A DNA stretch of 64,000 nt from an uncultured Prevotellaceae bacterium (GTDB lineage: Bacteria > Bacteroidota > Bacteroidia > Bacteroidales > Bacteroidaceae), in contig OMWH01000003.1 of the NCBI GenBank assembly GCA_900314755.1, forward strand, positions 1-64,000, written 5' to 3'. This document shows positions 43,173 through 49,520 of the stretch, in pieces; position 1 is the first letter of the stretch; every line of letters starts with the position of its first letter. Position numbers and translations under genes: made by a program. The notes beneath the pieces are model-generated. The model searched no databases. It was not told the origin of the DNA and saw only the letters and a program-made list of their open reading frames with translations.

Positions 43173-43734
43173 CATGGAGAGTGTAGAGTTCTATAAGACT
43201 CCTGACGGAGTCGTGATGATGAAGCCGGTGGACCAGCCTGTCAGGGTCCTTCATCAAGGATGCCGTGAGGAGGTGGTGGATCTGCTAGGTCTTATCCGTG
43301 ACCGCTATCCTGATGCGTTCGATGCTCTCTGCAGGGAGTACACCAGGAGTGAGCCGAACCGCATGCTCTATGAGTTCAACATCGTGAGCAGGTTCATCCG
43401 TTGCAACTGCGGGGAGTATGACACGCACACCATGGACATCGACGCTGACGGATTCTTCCGCTTCGAGCAGGTAGGATGCCCGCTGCGGGGCAACGAGTGC
43501 CGCTGGGAGGGTGTCATCTGCAACCCGAGGATAAACACCATGCTGACTGACAGGGAGCTGGAGATTGTGGGACTGATAGCCCGTGGTCTCCGCTCCCAGG
43601 AGATCGCAGACGAGCTCTCGATCTCTCCTACCACTGTCAACCGCCACCGTGAGAACATCAAGGCTCGCCTGGGTGTCCGTACGGTGGCACAGTTGGTGTC
43701 ATACTATTATGAGCATATCAAACCACATAATTAA
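43165..43734 (+). CDS. LuxR-type (GerE) regulator
   Basis: The C-terminal 60 residues of this 189-residue protein are a clear GerE helix-turn-helix (LTDRELEIVGLIARGLRSQE, then IADELSISPTTVNRHRENIK). The N-terminal 120 residues carry several cysteines (RCNCGEYD, GCPLRGNEC, CNP) that may bind metal. There is no receiver domain. It may act as a late- or early-gene regulator of the phage. It overlaps the Cro-like gene. Confidence 0.85.
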   Translation: MRNMESVEFYKTPDGVVMMKPVDQPVRVLHQGCREEVVDLLGLIRDRYPDAFDALCREYTRSEPNRMLYEFNIVSRFIRCNCGEYDTHTMDIDADGFFRFEQVGCPLRGNECRWEGVICNPRINTMLTDRELEIVGLIARGLRSQEIADELSISPTTVNRHRENIKARLGVRTVAQLVSYYYEHIKPHN

Positions 43735-43812
43735 TACGCTTTCCCCGCAGCCGCCGTGAGGTTCCTGCGGTTTCCTATAGAAAACAAACAAACAAACAAT
43801 ATAAATAACATT

Positions 43813-44016
43813 ATGTATACAGTAGAGCAATTCGAGAACGCCATCGACGCACTGGATGCCGATGTTCAGAAACAGGAAGTAAAGCTGCTGCCCCGCGGTG
43901 CGGTGCGTGAGTTTGTAGGCTACATCGGCGGTGTCCGCCATATATGGACTACCAGTGGAGAATGTCTAAAGAAGGGGCGTGAGCGTGTCCCTGAGTTGGA
44001 CTTGAAGTTTGAGTGA
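43813..44016 (+). CDS. Small hypothetical phage protein
   Basis: The 67-residue protein starts at 43813 (MYTVEQFENAIDALDADVQK). It is acidic with a central YIGGVRHIWT segment and has no family I can name. The start was chosen over 43756 because that Met lies in an AT-rich leader. Confidence 0.6.
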   Translation: MYTVEQFENAIDALDADVQKQEVKLLPRGAVREFVGYIGGVRHIWTTSGECLKKGRERVPELDLKFE

Positions 44017-44017
44017 T

Positions 44018-44173
44018 ATGCTGGTAGATGTTGACAGTCGCCGTCTGTACTCCATCCAGGACCTTACCCTGGACGAGTTACATGCCCTGCGCCGTGCCAT
44101 CCGCCATGCAGATCTGCCTGACCGTGGCATACTGGAGAGGTTGCGTAAACATCTCGAGAGCGTAGAAGAATAA
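44018..44173 (+). CDS. Small hypothetical protein, 51 residues
   Basis: ATG at 44018 follows the previous stop by one base and opens 51 codons (MLVDVDSRRLYSIQDL, then LDELHALRRAIRHAD) rich in charged helix-forming residues. The tight spacing and phage-like codon use favour a real gene. Function unknown. Confidence 0.55.
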   Translation: MLVDVDSRRLYSIQDLTLDELHALRRAIRHADLPDRGILERLRKHLESVEE

Positions 44174-44201
44174 TGAGAACAACCAATAAAAACAGTTTAT
44201 T

Positions 44202-44738
44202 ATGAACACAACGAATGTAGCAAAGATTAACGGTGTCAGCCTGCAAGTAGTGGCTGGCGAGCGTGAACAGTTAGTGGCCATTAAGCCAGTGTGTGAAATC
44301 TTAGGTGTGGACTTTTCAGCCCAAAGAGCGAAATTGAAAGAACACCCAATTTACGGTCCAACCATGGTGCTGAGCACCACAGTTGGAGCAGACGGAAAAG
44401 AGCGCGAGATGACCTGCATCCCCCTCCAGTTCTTCCCAGGCTGGCTTTTCTCCATCAATCCGGACAACGTCAAGGAGACAGCCCGTGAGAATCTCATCAA
44501 ATATCAACTTGAGTGTAACAGGGTTCTTTTCGACTATTTCTTCAGCCGTGCGGATTTCGCACAGAAGAAGGAGGCGGAGTTCTCCCGTCAGTTAGAGATA
44601 GTGACTACGGCAAAGAAGAATTTCCGTGACGCTAAACTCGTGCTTAACGAAGCGGAGATGAAACTGAGACAGATTAACGCCCAGACGTTCGAGGACTATG
44701 TGGCAGGCAACCGCCAACTCACCATCCCCGGATTCTAG
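44202..44738 (+). CDS. Phage antirepressor, P22 AR N-terminal type
   Basis: The 178-residue protein has the P22_AR_N domain: VAIKPVCEILGVDFSAQRAK, then TCIPLQFFPGWLFSINPDNV, then ENLIKYQLECNRVLFDYFF. The C-terminal part is a coiled-coil-like helix. Antirepressors bind and inactivate phage repressors, and the prophage repressor at 42472-42807 lacks a self-cleavage domain. It converges on the small minus-strand gene at 44735 with a four-base overlap. Confidence 0.88.
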   Translation: MNTTNVAKINGVSLQVVAGEREQLVAIKPVCEILGVDFSAQRAKLKEHPIYGPTMVLSTTVGADGKEREMTCIPLQFFPGWLFSINPDNVKETARENLIKYQLECNRVLFDYFFSRADFAQKKEAEFSRQLEIVTTAKKNFRDAKLVLNEAEMKLRQINAQTFEDYVAGNRQLTIPGF

Positions 44739-44920
44739 CCCCTCCCGGCAGCCTTCAGGATGCACTGGTTGATGAAGTCGGCTCGCTCGTTGCGGGGAAT
44801 TGCCTCGATGATGTCGACCACCTCCTGGGTGGCGTTGAAGAAACAGGTCTTGGCGTACTTCTTCTTGCGTCCAGAGCCTTCCCTGGCTCCGCCCCATGAT
44901 TTGTTGTATTCTTTTTCCAT
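44735..44920 (-). CDS. Small DNA-binding-like protein (ribbon-helix-helix style)
   Basis: The 61-residue protein starts at 44920 (MEKEYNKSWGGAREGSGRKK). The basic GGAREGSGRK head followed by FFNATQEVVDIIEAIPRNER and DFINQCILKAAG is typical of small ribbon-helix-helix proteins in mobile elements. Its gene lies immediately left of and opposite to the structured RNA promoter at 44932-44963. Confidence 0.6.
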   Translation of the reverse strand: MEKEYNKSWGGAREGSGRKKKYAKTCFFNATQEVVDIIEAIPRNERADFINQCILKAAGRG

Positions 44921-44931
44921 AAAGTTAAAAA

Positions 44932-44963
44932 TTTGGTTATATGAATAATTATACTTATCTTTG
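44932..44963 (+). promoter_or_regulatory. Promoter of the structured RNA
   Basis: TTTG at 44932-44935, 20 bases, TATCTTTG at 44956-44963. Transcription would begin at about 44967-44970, at the first base of the closing stem. Confidence 0.85.
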
Positions 44964-44967
44964 CAGA

Positions 44968-45090
44968 ACAAAACCTGAAGTTGGGGAGGTTTCCCTCCCC
45001 GTTTGGTGTCAAATCCAGATTTCGAATCTCATTTTGACTTTCCAAACCCTTAATGAAATCGTGACTCTCATAAGGCTTCAGGTTTTTTCT
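44968..45090 (+). ncRNA. Structured RNA with a four-way junction, phage-encoded
   Basis: An 11-bp closing stem pairs AAAACCTGAAG (44970-44980) with CTTCAGGTTTT (45076-45086), which runs into a T-rich end (TTTTTTCTTT). Three hairpins fill the interior with only two unpaired junction bases: GGGGAGG/CCTCCCC (44983-45000), GTTTGG, GTCAAA and AGATT with AATCT, TTTGAC and CCAAAC (45001-45047), and CCTTA plus TGA with TCA plus TAAGG (45048-45075). A strong promoter lies at the 5' end. No open frame fits. I do not recognise the family. A 6S-type RNA is an alternative but the shape differs. Confidence 0.85.
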
Positions 45091-45124
45091 TTCCTACTAG
45101 AGAAGAATAGAGAGGGTAATCCAC

Positions 45125-45241
45125 GTGGCATTGTATCCATACAGGTTTGTCAGGGGCATAAGTCAATGGAGCCGGGCGGAGCGCTATGCGTTCTACGCGT
45201 TCCTGTTGTCGCTATTGGATTATCTCAGGGGATGCGGTTAG
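45125..45241 (+). CDS. Possible small protein with GTG start
   Basis: A GTG at 45125 after GAGAGGG opens 38 codons (YRFVRGISQWSRAERYAF, then LLSLLDYLRGCG) that look like a short amphipathic protein. It ends at 45241, overlapping the opposite small frame by TTAG. No ATG is available, so it is uncertain. Confidence 0.3.
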   Translation: MALYPYRFVRGISQWSRAERYAFYAFLLSLLDYLRGCG

Positions 45242-45339
45242 AGCCAGTGGCAGAGAATCTTTATGATGATGGCAAGCGACAGGAAGATAACAGCCCTGTC
45301 GTTACTCTCCGCTTTCTTTGCTTGATTTGTTGTCTTCAT
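45238..45339 (-). CDS. Possible 33-residue membrane peptide
   Basis: ATG at 45339 opens MKTTNQAKKAESNDR followed by a hydrophobic helix (AVIFLSLAIIIKILCHWL). A -7 box (TATCTTTG on the minus strand, 45366-45373) and a GGAG three bases before the start support it. Small single-helix peptides can be holin-like or toxin peptides, but nothing more specific can be said. Confidence 0.4.
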   Translation of the reverse strand: MKTTNQAKKAESNDRAVIFLSLAIIIKILCHWL

Positions 45340-45516
45340 ATCTCCGGCTCTACTGTTTTCCTCCGCAAAGATACGAATAAATTTCGTCCCGTGGTAAAAA
45401 ATACCGGAAAAAGTCAGGATAAAGTGTTTGTGTCCGACCAAAGGGAGAGGAAAATGCCCCGCTACGAATACCGTGCGGGGCTGCTCTCCTGCTTTGTCAA
45501 AAGAGATGCTGAACCG

Positions 45517-45906
45517 TCAGAAGGCGAGTGCAGCCTTGGAGAGTTTGTCGCTGAGATCCTGCAGTGCCTCACGCATCCGCTGGCTCTCACTGGGAGTGAA
45601 GGAGGCTCTCTTGCCGTTCACCATATTGCCGTTCACTTTCTGCATAAGCCATCCCCGGCTCTTGCCGAAATAGGTCTTGGCGATATAACTCAGGCTGACA
45701 GCCTCGGTGATGCTGCCTATCTTGTGACGGGCAACCAGTTCCTCGGTCGCCATGGCGGCAGCCTCTTTCATGTTCTCACTGATCTTGCCGATGCCGTCAA
45801 GAAACTGTTCCGTAGATATCCGCTCCGTCTGGGGAGTCTCGTTGACCACGTTGTCGAAATACTTCTTGGTCTGCTGGTCTTTGATGTTGTCTGTTATTCT
45901 TTTCAT
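45517..45906 (-). CDS. DUF5053-like protein
   Basis: The 129-residue protein contains ITEAVSLSYIAKTYFGKSRG, WLMQKVNGNMVNGKRASFTP and MREALQDLSDKLSKA, which match the DUF5053 family that I associate with Bacteroidota mobile elements. The central part looks like a helix-turn-helix. It is the downstream gene of a minus-strand cluster with the two tiny genes at 45934-46142. Confidence 0.7.
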   Translation of the reverse strand: MKRITDNIKDQQTKKYFDNVVNETPQTERISTEQFLDGIGKISENMKEAAAMATEELVARHKIGSITEAVSLSYIAKTYFGKSRGWLMQKVNGNMVNGKRASFTPSESQRMREALQDLSDKLSKAALAF

Positions 45907-45933
45907 AGTTATGTGTTTTTTGTAAACTCACTG

Positions 45934-45996
45934 TCATATCAGCGACAGGAATCTGGCTATTGCCAGTATAGTGATTGGTATAGCCGGAATAGTCAT
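45934..45996 (-). CDS. Possible 20-residue hydrophobic peptide
   Basis: ATG at 45996 overlaps the stop of the 49-residue gene (ATGA) and opens a 20-residue hydrophobic frame (MTIPAIPITILAIARFLSLI). It would be translationally coupled. Too short to trust alone. Confidence 0.3.
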   Translation of the reverse strand: MTIPAIPITILAIARFLSLI

Positions 45997-46142
45997 CGGG
46001 CTTTTAACATGGCTATTTCCGTTTTGAGTGCAGTGATTTCCCGTTTTGCCTTAGAGAGGTTACACCCCTGGATGAACAGTGCCAGTGCCATTACGAGCAA
46101 TGCCAGTCCTACGAAAGATGTTGATTGCGGCTTCTTTTTCAT
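45993..46142 (-). CDS. Small lipoprotein-like membrane protein with coiled coil
   Basis: The 49-residue frame from 46142 begins MKKKPQSTSFVGLALLVM with a hydrophobic helix ending in a Cys (FIQGCNLSK), then a heptad-like tail (AKREITALKTEIAMLKAR). The size and layout recall phage Rz1-type or small spanin-like proteins, but no lysis genes are visible nearby. A minus-strand -7 box lies at 46168-46175. Confidence 0.5.
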   Translation of the reverse strand: MKKKPQSTSFVGLALLVMALALFIQGCNLSKAKREITALKTEIAMLKAR

Positions 46143-46167
46143 TTTGACAAATGTTAGTTCAACACCG

Positions 46168-46175
46168 CAAAGATA
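46168..46175 (-). promoter_or_regulatory. -7 box of the small minus-strand phage cluster
   Basis: TATCTTTG on the minus strand, about 26 bases before the start at 46142. The -33 box is weak. Confidence 0.55.
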
Positions 46176-46235
46176 CGAAGAAAACGGTAAAAATACATAC
46201 CTGATGCAGAAAAATCGAAAATTTTATGCGAAAAG

Positions 46236-46267
46236 TTTGGACGTTTCAAGGATATTCCCTATCTTTG
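46236..46267 (+). promoter_or_regulatory. Promoter of the long leader
   Basis: TTTG at 46236-46239, 20 bases, TATCTTTG at 46260-46267. The next coding start is 190 bases away at 46457. Confidence 0.82.
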
Positions 46268-46270
46268 CAC

Positions 46271-46456
46271 CGTCAAATCTTAGAAGCGGTGCAGAGACCG
46301 CTGGAATCACATCCAGCCTTTTTTGTATCCACACCTTATTGGAAAATAATAGGATTACCACGCCGTGTCGGGAGTCGGGAAACCGCCCCGGGGCTTCTGC
46401 TTCTAAGAGCCTGACAGCACGTAGCGTGGTTTCTGTTTGTCAAAACTTAGAAGATT
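46271..46456 (+). ncRNA. Structured phage leader or small RNA with an early terminator-like hairpin
   Basis: GCTGGA/TCCAGC at 46300-46317 is followed by CTTTTTT, a terminator-like hairpin about 50 bases into the transcript. TCTTAGAAGC (46278-46287) pairs perfectly with GCTTCTAAGA (46399-46408). A second copy of CTTAGAAG at 46446-46453, just before the start codon, could pair with the same 3' strand. ACCACGC (46357-46363) pairs with GCGTGGT (46424-46430), and a CGG-GAAA-CCG tetraloop hairpin lies near 46374. It may be an attenuator or switch for the gene at 46457. Confidence 0.65.
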
Positions 46457-46828
46457 ATGGAATCAAAGAATTATGTGATTCGCGAGAACGATGTGCAGCG
46501 TGCGTATTTCTGCCAGCTGCAGGTGTCCAACAAGTTCAGGAAGACGATGTCGCCCCAGGAGTCGGAGCTGGTCGACTGGATCGCCTCCACCTTCTGCCAC
46601 CGCATGTCGGAGACGTACGACCGCTTCGAGGAGTGCGTCAAAGCCATCGAGTGCCGTATGGAGACCGTCAACCAGCAGCACGACCAGACGGGTCCCTTCC
46701 TGGTGATGACGTGGTCGCCCGTCAGGAGGTGGGAGAGCGGCTTCATCCGCATCGAGCGCACCAGCGGACGGCACCAGAGCGTACTGCTGCCCGTCATCGA
46801 CTACCGTGGATGTGTGGTACTGGAGTGA
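46457..46828 (+). CDS. Hypothetical phage protein under the structured leader
   Basis: I do not recognise the 123-residue protein. It is mostly helical at the front (YVIRENDVQRAYFCQLQVSN) and has a beta-rich end (VRRWESGFIRIERTSGRHQS, then VLLPVIDYRGCVVL). It has no membrane segment. Its expression would depend on the leader at 46271-46456, which makes it a candidate for a tightly controlled phage function. It is followed by the integrase gene after 51 bases. Confidence 0.6.
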   Translation: MESKNYVIRENDVQRAYFCQLQVSNKFRKTMSPQESELVDWIASTFCHRMSETYDRFEECVKAIECRMETVNQQHDQTGPFLVMTWSPVRRWESGFIRIERTSGRHQSVLLPVIDYRGCVVLE

Positions 46829-46879
46829 TTTTCAATTAAATTTTGTTATTTACGCAATTATTTTGCGACTAAAGACCAT

Positions 46880-48016
46880 ATGATTATGAAGATTAAGACC
46901 TCGTTGCCACCAGAGAGACAGGAACTGTTCTGCCGCTTCACGGAAAACGTGACACAAGGTTGTATCGGGATGACCGACAGGGGACTGGGTGCAGTCTTTG
47001 AGTTCCTGCGGGATGCTGAGAGCGTTGACCGCAAGGGCTGGAAGGCTTATCGCAAGAGTCATTCCGCCCGTCTGTCCACAAGCAGCCACGCTTCGTCGGC
47101 TTTATACGACTTTCTGGCGTTCTGTGGCATACAGGCAGGATCTCGGCGTAAAAAGGCAAGAAAGCAATTGATGGAGAAACGGTCTGACCTGAGCGAGAAG
47201 GCGCAGCAGATGCTCAACGACTTTTCCGAGTGGCTTGTCAAGGAGAATGCGTATTCAGAGACAACAGTGAGAGGGTATATCTTCGCCGTGAAGAATTTTC
47301 TCCAGTACACAACCGTAGTCACTACGGAGTCGGTCAAGTCATATAGTGACACCTTGGAGAGCATCGGCTATAAGCCCAGTAGCATCAATCACCATCTTAA
47401 CGCTGTCGGAGCCCTGGCGTGTATGCTGGGCAAGCATATTGAGGTGAAACGCATCAAGGTGCCCAAGACACTCTCGCTGGAGAACGTGCCCACCGAGCGG
47501 GAGATGAAGCAGTTGCTGGACTATTGCCATGACCACTGCGAACGTCTCTACATCTTCATCCGCATTCTGATGACCACGGGAGCCCGCCGACACGAGTTCC
47601 TGAAAATGACCTATGAGATGGTGGCCGATGGGCGCGTTGACCTGAAGGGTAAGGGTGGCAAAGTGCGCCGGTTCTTCTTCAGCAAGAATGTACGGAGAGA
47701 GGTGGCCGCCTTTGCCTCACGCAACGGTCTGAGCGGTATCATCTGTTCCAACAGGTACGGCAGTCCAATGAGTGACAGGGGGCTTCAGGCACTTCTGAGG
47801 CATCACGGGCGTAAGGCAGGTCTGCGCCCAGAGGTGCTCCACTGTCACGCCTTCCGCCACTACTTCGCCAAGATGTATGTCAAGCGCTGCAAGACGAAGG
47901 ATGTGACAGAACTTGCAGAACTTCTGGGGCACTCGAAACTCGACACAACCGCCATCTACCTGCAGCGGAGTCAGAAAGAGCAGGAACGTCTATTCAACAA
48001 AAACGTGGACTGGTAA
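46880..48016 (+). CDS. Tyrosine recombinase, phage integrase
   Basis: The 378-residue protein is a tyrosine site-specific recombinase. The catalytic set is visible: R236 in TTGARRHE, K261 near GKGGKVRR, H323 and R326 in HAFRH, H351 in LGHSKLD, and nucleophile Y360 in TAIYLQ. The N-terminal SAM-like core-binding domain occupies about residues 105-195. It would join the phage to its attachment site. It sits in the middle of the element rather than at an end, which is unusual for a linear prophage map. It abuts the next gene (stop and start overlap at 48016). Confidence 0.92.
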   Translation: MIMKIKTSLPPERQELFCRFTENVTQGCIGMTDRGLGAVFEFLRDAESVDRKGWKAYRKSHSARLSTSSHASSALYDFLAFCGIQAGSRRKKARKQLMEKRSDLSEKAQQMLNDFSEWLVKENAYSETTVRGYIFAVKNFLQYTTVVTTESVKSYSDTLESIGYKPSSINHHLNAVGALACMLGKHIEVKRIKVPKTLSLENVPTEREMKQLLDYCHDHCERLYIFIRILMTTGARRHEFLKMTYEMVADGRVDLKGKGGKVRRFFFSKNVRREVAAFASRNGLSGIICSNRYGSPMSDRGLQALLRHHGRKAGLRPEVLHCHAFRHYFAKMYVKRCKTKDVTELAELLGHSKLDTTAIYLQRSQKEQERLFNKNVDW

Positions 48017-48660
48017 TGAGAGAAACAATAAAAAAACTTGCACAGTACGCAGAGACCCGTCATATCGACATTTCGGACGCCTTCGGGCGGATGCTTGATT
48101 TCTTCATCGGTACCTTCGATGTCGGGCGGCTTATCGATCAGCGGTTTAACATGCCTGCCATCTTCGAGAAACGCCGTATCGACGACCCCGAACTGGCAGA
48201 ACTTCAAGAGCGTTGGATTCGTATCACCTGCAAGGAGATCGATAAAAACGGAGCCTACGATTTCTTCGGCACGATGTACGAGGAAATGGTACAGGGGAAA
48301 TTCAAGGCTGCTGCAATGGGGCAGTTCTTCACGCCTATGTCGCTCTGTATGGCCATGGCCGATGCGGTAGGTGCCGGAAATGGGGTTATCGAGGACAGCG
48401 CCTGCGGTAGCGGTCGCACGCTGCTGGCTCACTGGGCGAAGGCTGACCGCACGAAGCATTTCTACTACAAGGGTGCTGACCTTGACCCTGTGAGCGTAAA
48501 AATGTGCACTCTGAACATGACAATCAACGGGATGACAGGCATCGTCACTCACGCCAACAGTCTGACGGGCGAGGTATTCGGGTGTTACGTGGTGAATGAA
48601 GTAAAATATCCTCTGCCTTGCCCCGCCTGCAGTATCAGATGTGTTTTTAGGAACAAATAG
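48016..48660 (+). CDS. N6-adenine methyltransferase-like protein without a visible NPPY motif
   Basis: The 214-residue protein has the front of an HsdM-type SAM-binding domain: GQFFTPMSLCMAMADAV followed by EDSACGSGRTLLAHW, where DSACGSG is the SAM loop, and GADLDPVSVKMC as motif II. The chain stops before the catalytic (N/D)PP(Y/F) motif. Members of this truncated type occur in phages. It may bind SAM, act as a decoy, or be a degenerate gene. It begins at the integrase stop. Confidence 0.65.
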   Translation: MRETIKKLAQYAETRHIDISDAFGRMLDFFIGTFDVGRLIDQRFNMPAIFEKRRIDDPELAELQERWIRITCKEIDKNGAYDFFGTMYEEMVQGKFKAAAMGQFFTPMSLCMAMADAVGAGNGVIEDSACGSGRTLLAHWAKADRTKHFYYKGADLDPVSVKMCTLNMTINGMTGIVTHANSLTGEVFGCYVVNEVKYPLPCPACSIRCVFRNK

Positions 48661-48677
48661 AAAAAAATGTAGATATT

Positions 48678-49061
48678 ATGGACAGGATTTATATTAGTGG
48701 CAAAATCGGCGAGGAGGTCATCAGCGAGGCTACCCGCCAGAAGTTCGCCAAGGCGGAGAGAGCGTTGGGCGAACACTTTAATCTCGATTTCTGCGAAATT
48801 ATCAATCCAGCCTCGGAAGCGTACCAGGAGACCATGGACGTGGACTTCAGGTGGCGACAGATTCCGAAGAACCTGCCGGACATTCTGCTGTACGACCTCC
48901 AGTGGCTCAGGACGTGCGACGCCATCTGTCTGCTGCACGACTGGGGGGAGTCATCCGGTGCCCGTGCGGAACTTGCCTTCGCCCAGGCTACGGGGATAAG
49001 AGTCTACGAGATGAGCCAGTACGGAGAGTTAGCGATATGGGAACCAAAAGAGAAAAAATAG
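48678..49061 (+). CDS. DUF4406 family protein, deoxyribosyltransferase-like
   Basis: The 127-residue protein follows the DUF4406 pattern: YISGKI at the start, PKNLPDILLYDLQWLRTCDA, CLLHDWGESSGARAELAFAQ with a conserved acidic residue, and TGIRVYEM. The family belongs to the nucleoside 2-deoxyribosyltransferase fold. In phages it may modify nucleotides, but the substrate is unknown. It overlaps the next gene start by 25 bases. Confidence 0.8.
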   Translation: MDRIYISGKIGEEVISEATRQKFAKAERALGEHFNLDFCEIINPASEAYQETMDVDFRWRQIPKNLPDILLYDLQWLRTCDAICLLHDWGESSGARAELAFAQATGIRVYEMSQYGELAIWEPKEKK

Positions 49062-49519
49062 CGAAGAGGGACGTCCTGCCCAGGAAGCACTGGACTGACG
49101 AGGAGCAGGCTTTTGTCGAGCGGAACTTCGGCAGGATGTCGTTTGAGGACATGGGCTGTCACCTCGGCAGGACGGGACGTGCCGTGCGCCTGTACTGCCT
49201 CCGCAAGAAAATGACAGCCGGAGGACGTACCGTGAAGCGCAATCTTCTCGTCGAGTTGCTCCGGCTGAAGTTCCGGAACCTTGAGGACTTCACCCCGTCG
49301 AGAGCTTTCTATGAAGCCGTCGGCATCGGTCAGCGCCGGTACTGGATGCTGTTCTTCGGCAGGAAGCAGATCACCGGAGAGGAGTACTGCAGGATTGCTG
49401 ACTACCTTGGTGTCAGCATGCAGGAGGCGATGGACTCCCGCCAGTTGGAACTTTTCTCCAATGACGAAATGGGGGGGGTAGAACAGGAATCTGAGTGTCT
49501 TAACAGAAAGGGACAGTGA
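49037..49519 (+). CDS. SANT/Myb-like DNA-binding protein
   Basis: Starting at 49037 (MGTKREKIAKRDVLPRKHWT) the protein has 160 residues. The segment HWTDEEQAFVERNFGRMSFE, then MGCHLGRTGRAVRLYCLRKK, is a SANT/Myb-like helix-turn-helix as found in phage regulators. The C-terminal half contains YLGVSMQEAMDSRQLELFSN. It overlaps the DUF4406 gene by 25 bases and ends two bases before the primase-helicase, so it is part of the replication operon. A regulator or DNA-bending factor is plausible. Confidence 0.65.
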   Translation: MGTKREKIAKRDVLPRKHWTDEEQAFVERNFGRMSFEDMGCHLGRTGRAVRLYCLRKKMTAGGRTVKRNLLVELLRLKFRNLEDFTPSRAFYEAVGIGQRRYWMLFFGRKQITGEEYCRIADYLGVSMQEAMDSRQLELFSNDEMGGVEQESECLNRKGQ

Positions 49520-49520
49520 T

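Noticed and set aside
44968-45090. tRNA gene
   Set aside because: The cloverleaf-like four-way shape is present, but the stem lengths, loops and missing T-loop consensus exclude a tRNA.
46357-46400. Cobalamin riboswitch, because of a GAGTCGGGAAACCGCC-like stretch
   Set aside because: The rest of the cobalamin consensus, including the GCCACTG box, is absent and the downstream gene is phage-like.
44941-46839. 632-codon plus-strand frame across the phage RNA, DUF5053 and leader region
   Set aside because: It spans structured RNA, promoters and opposite-strand genes, and its translation has no recognisable domain. It is open by chance.
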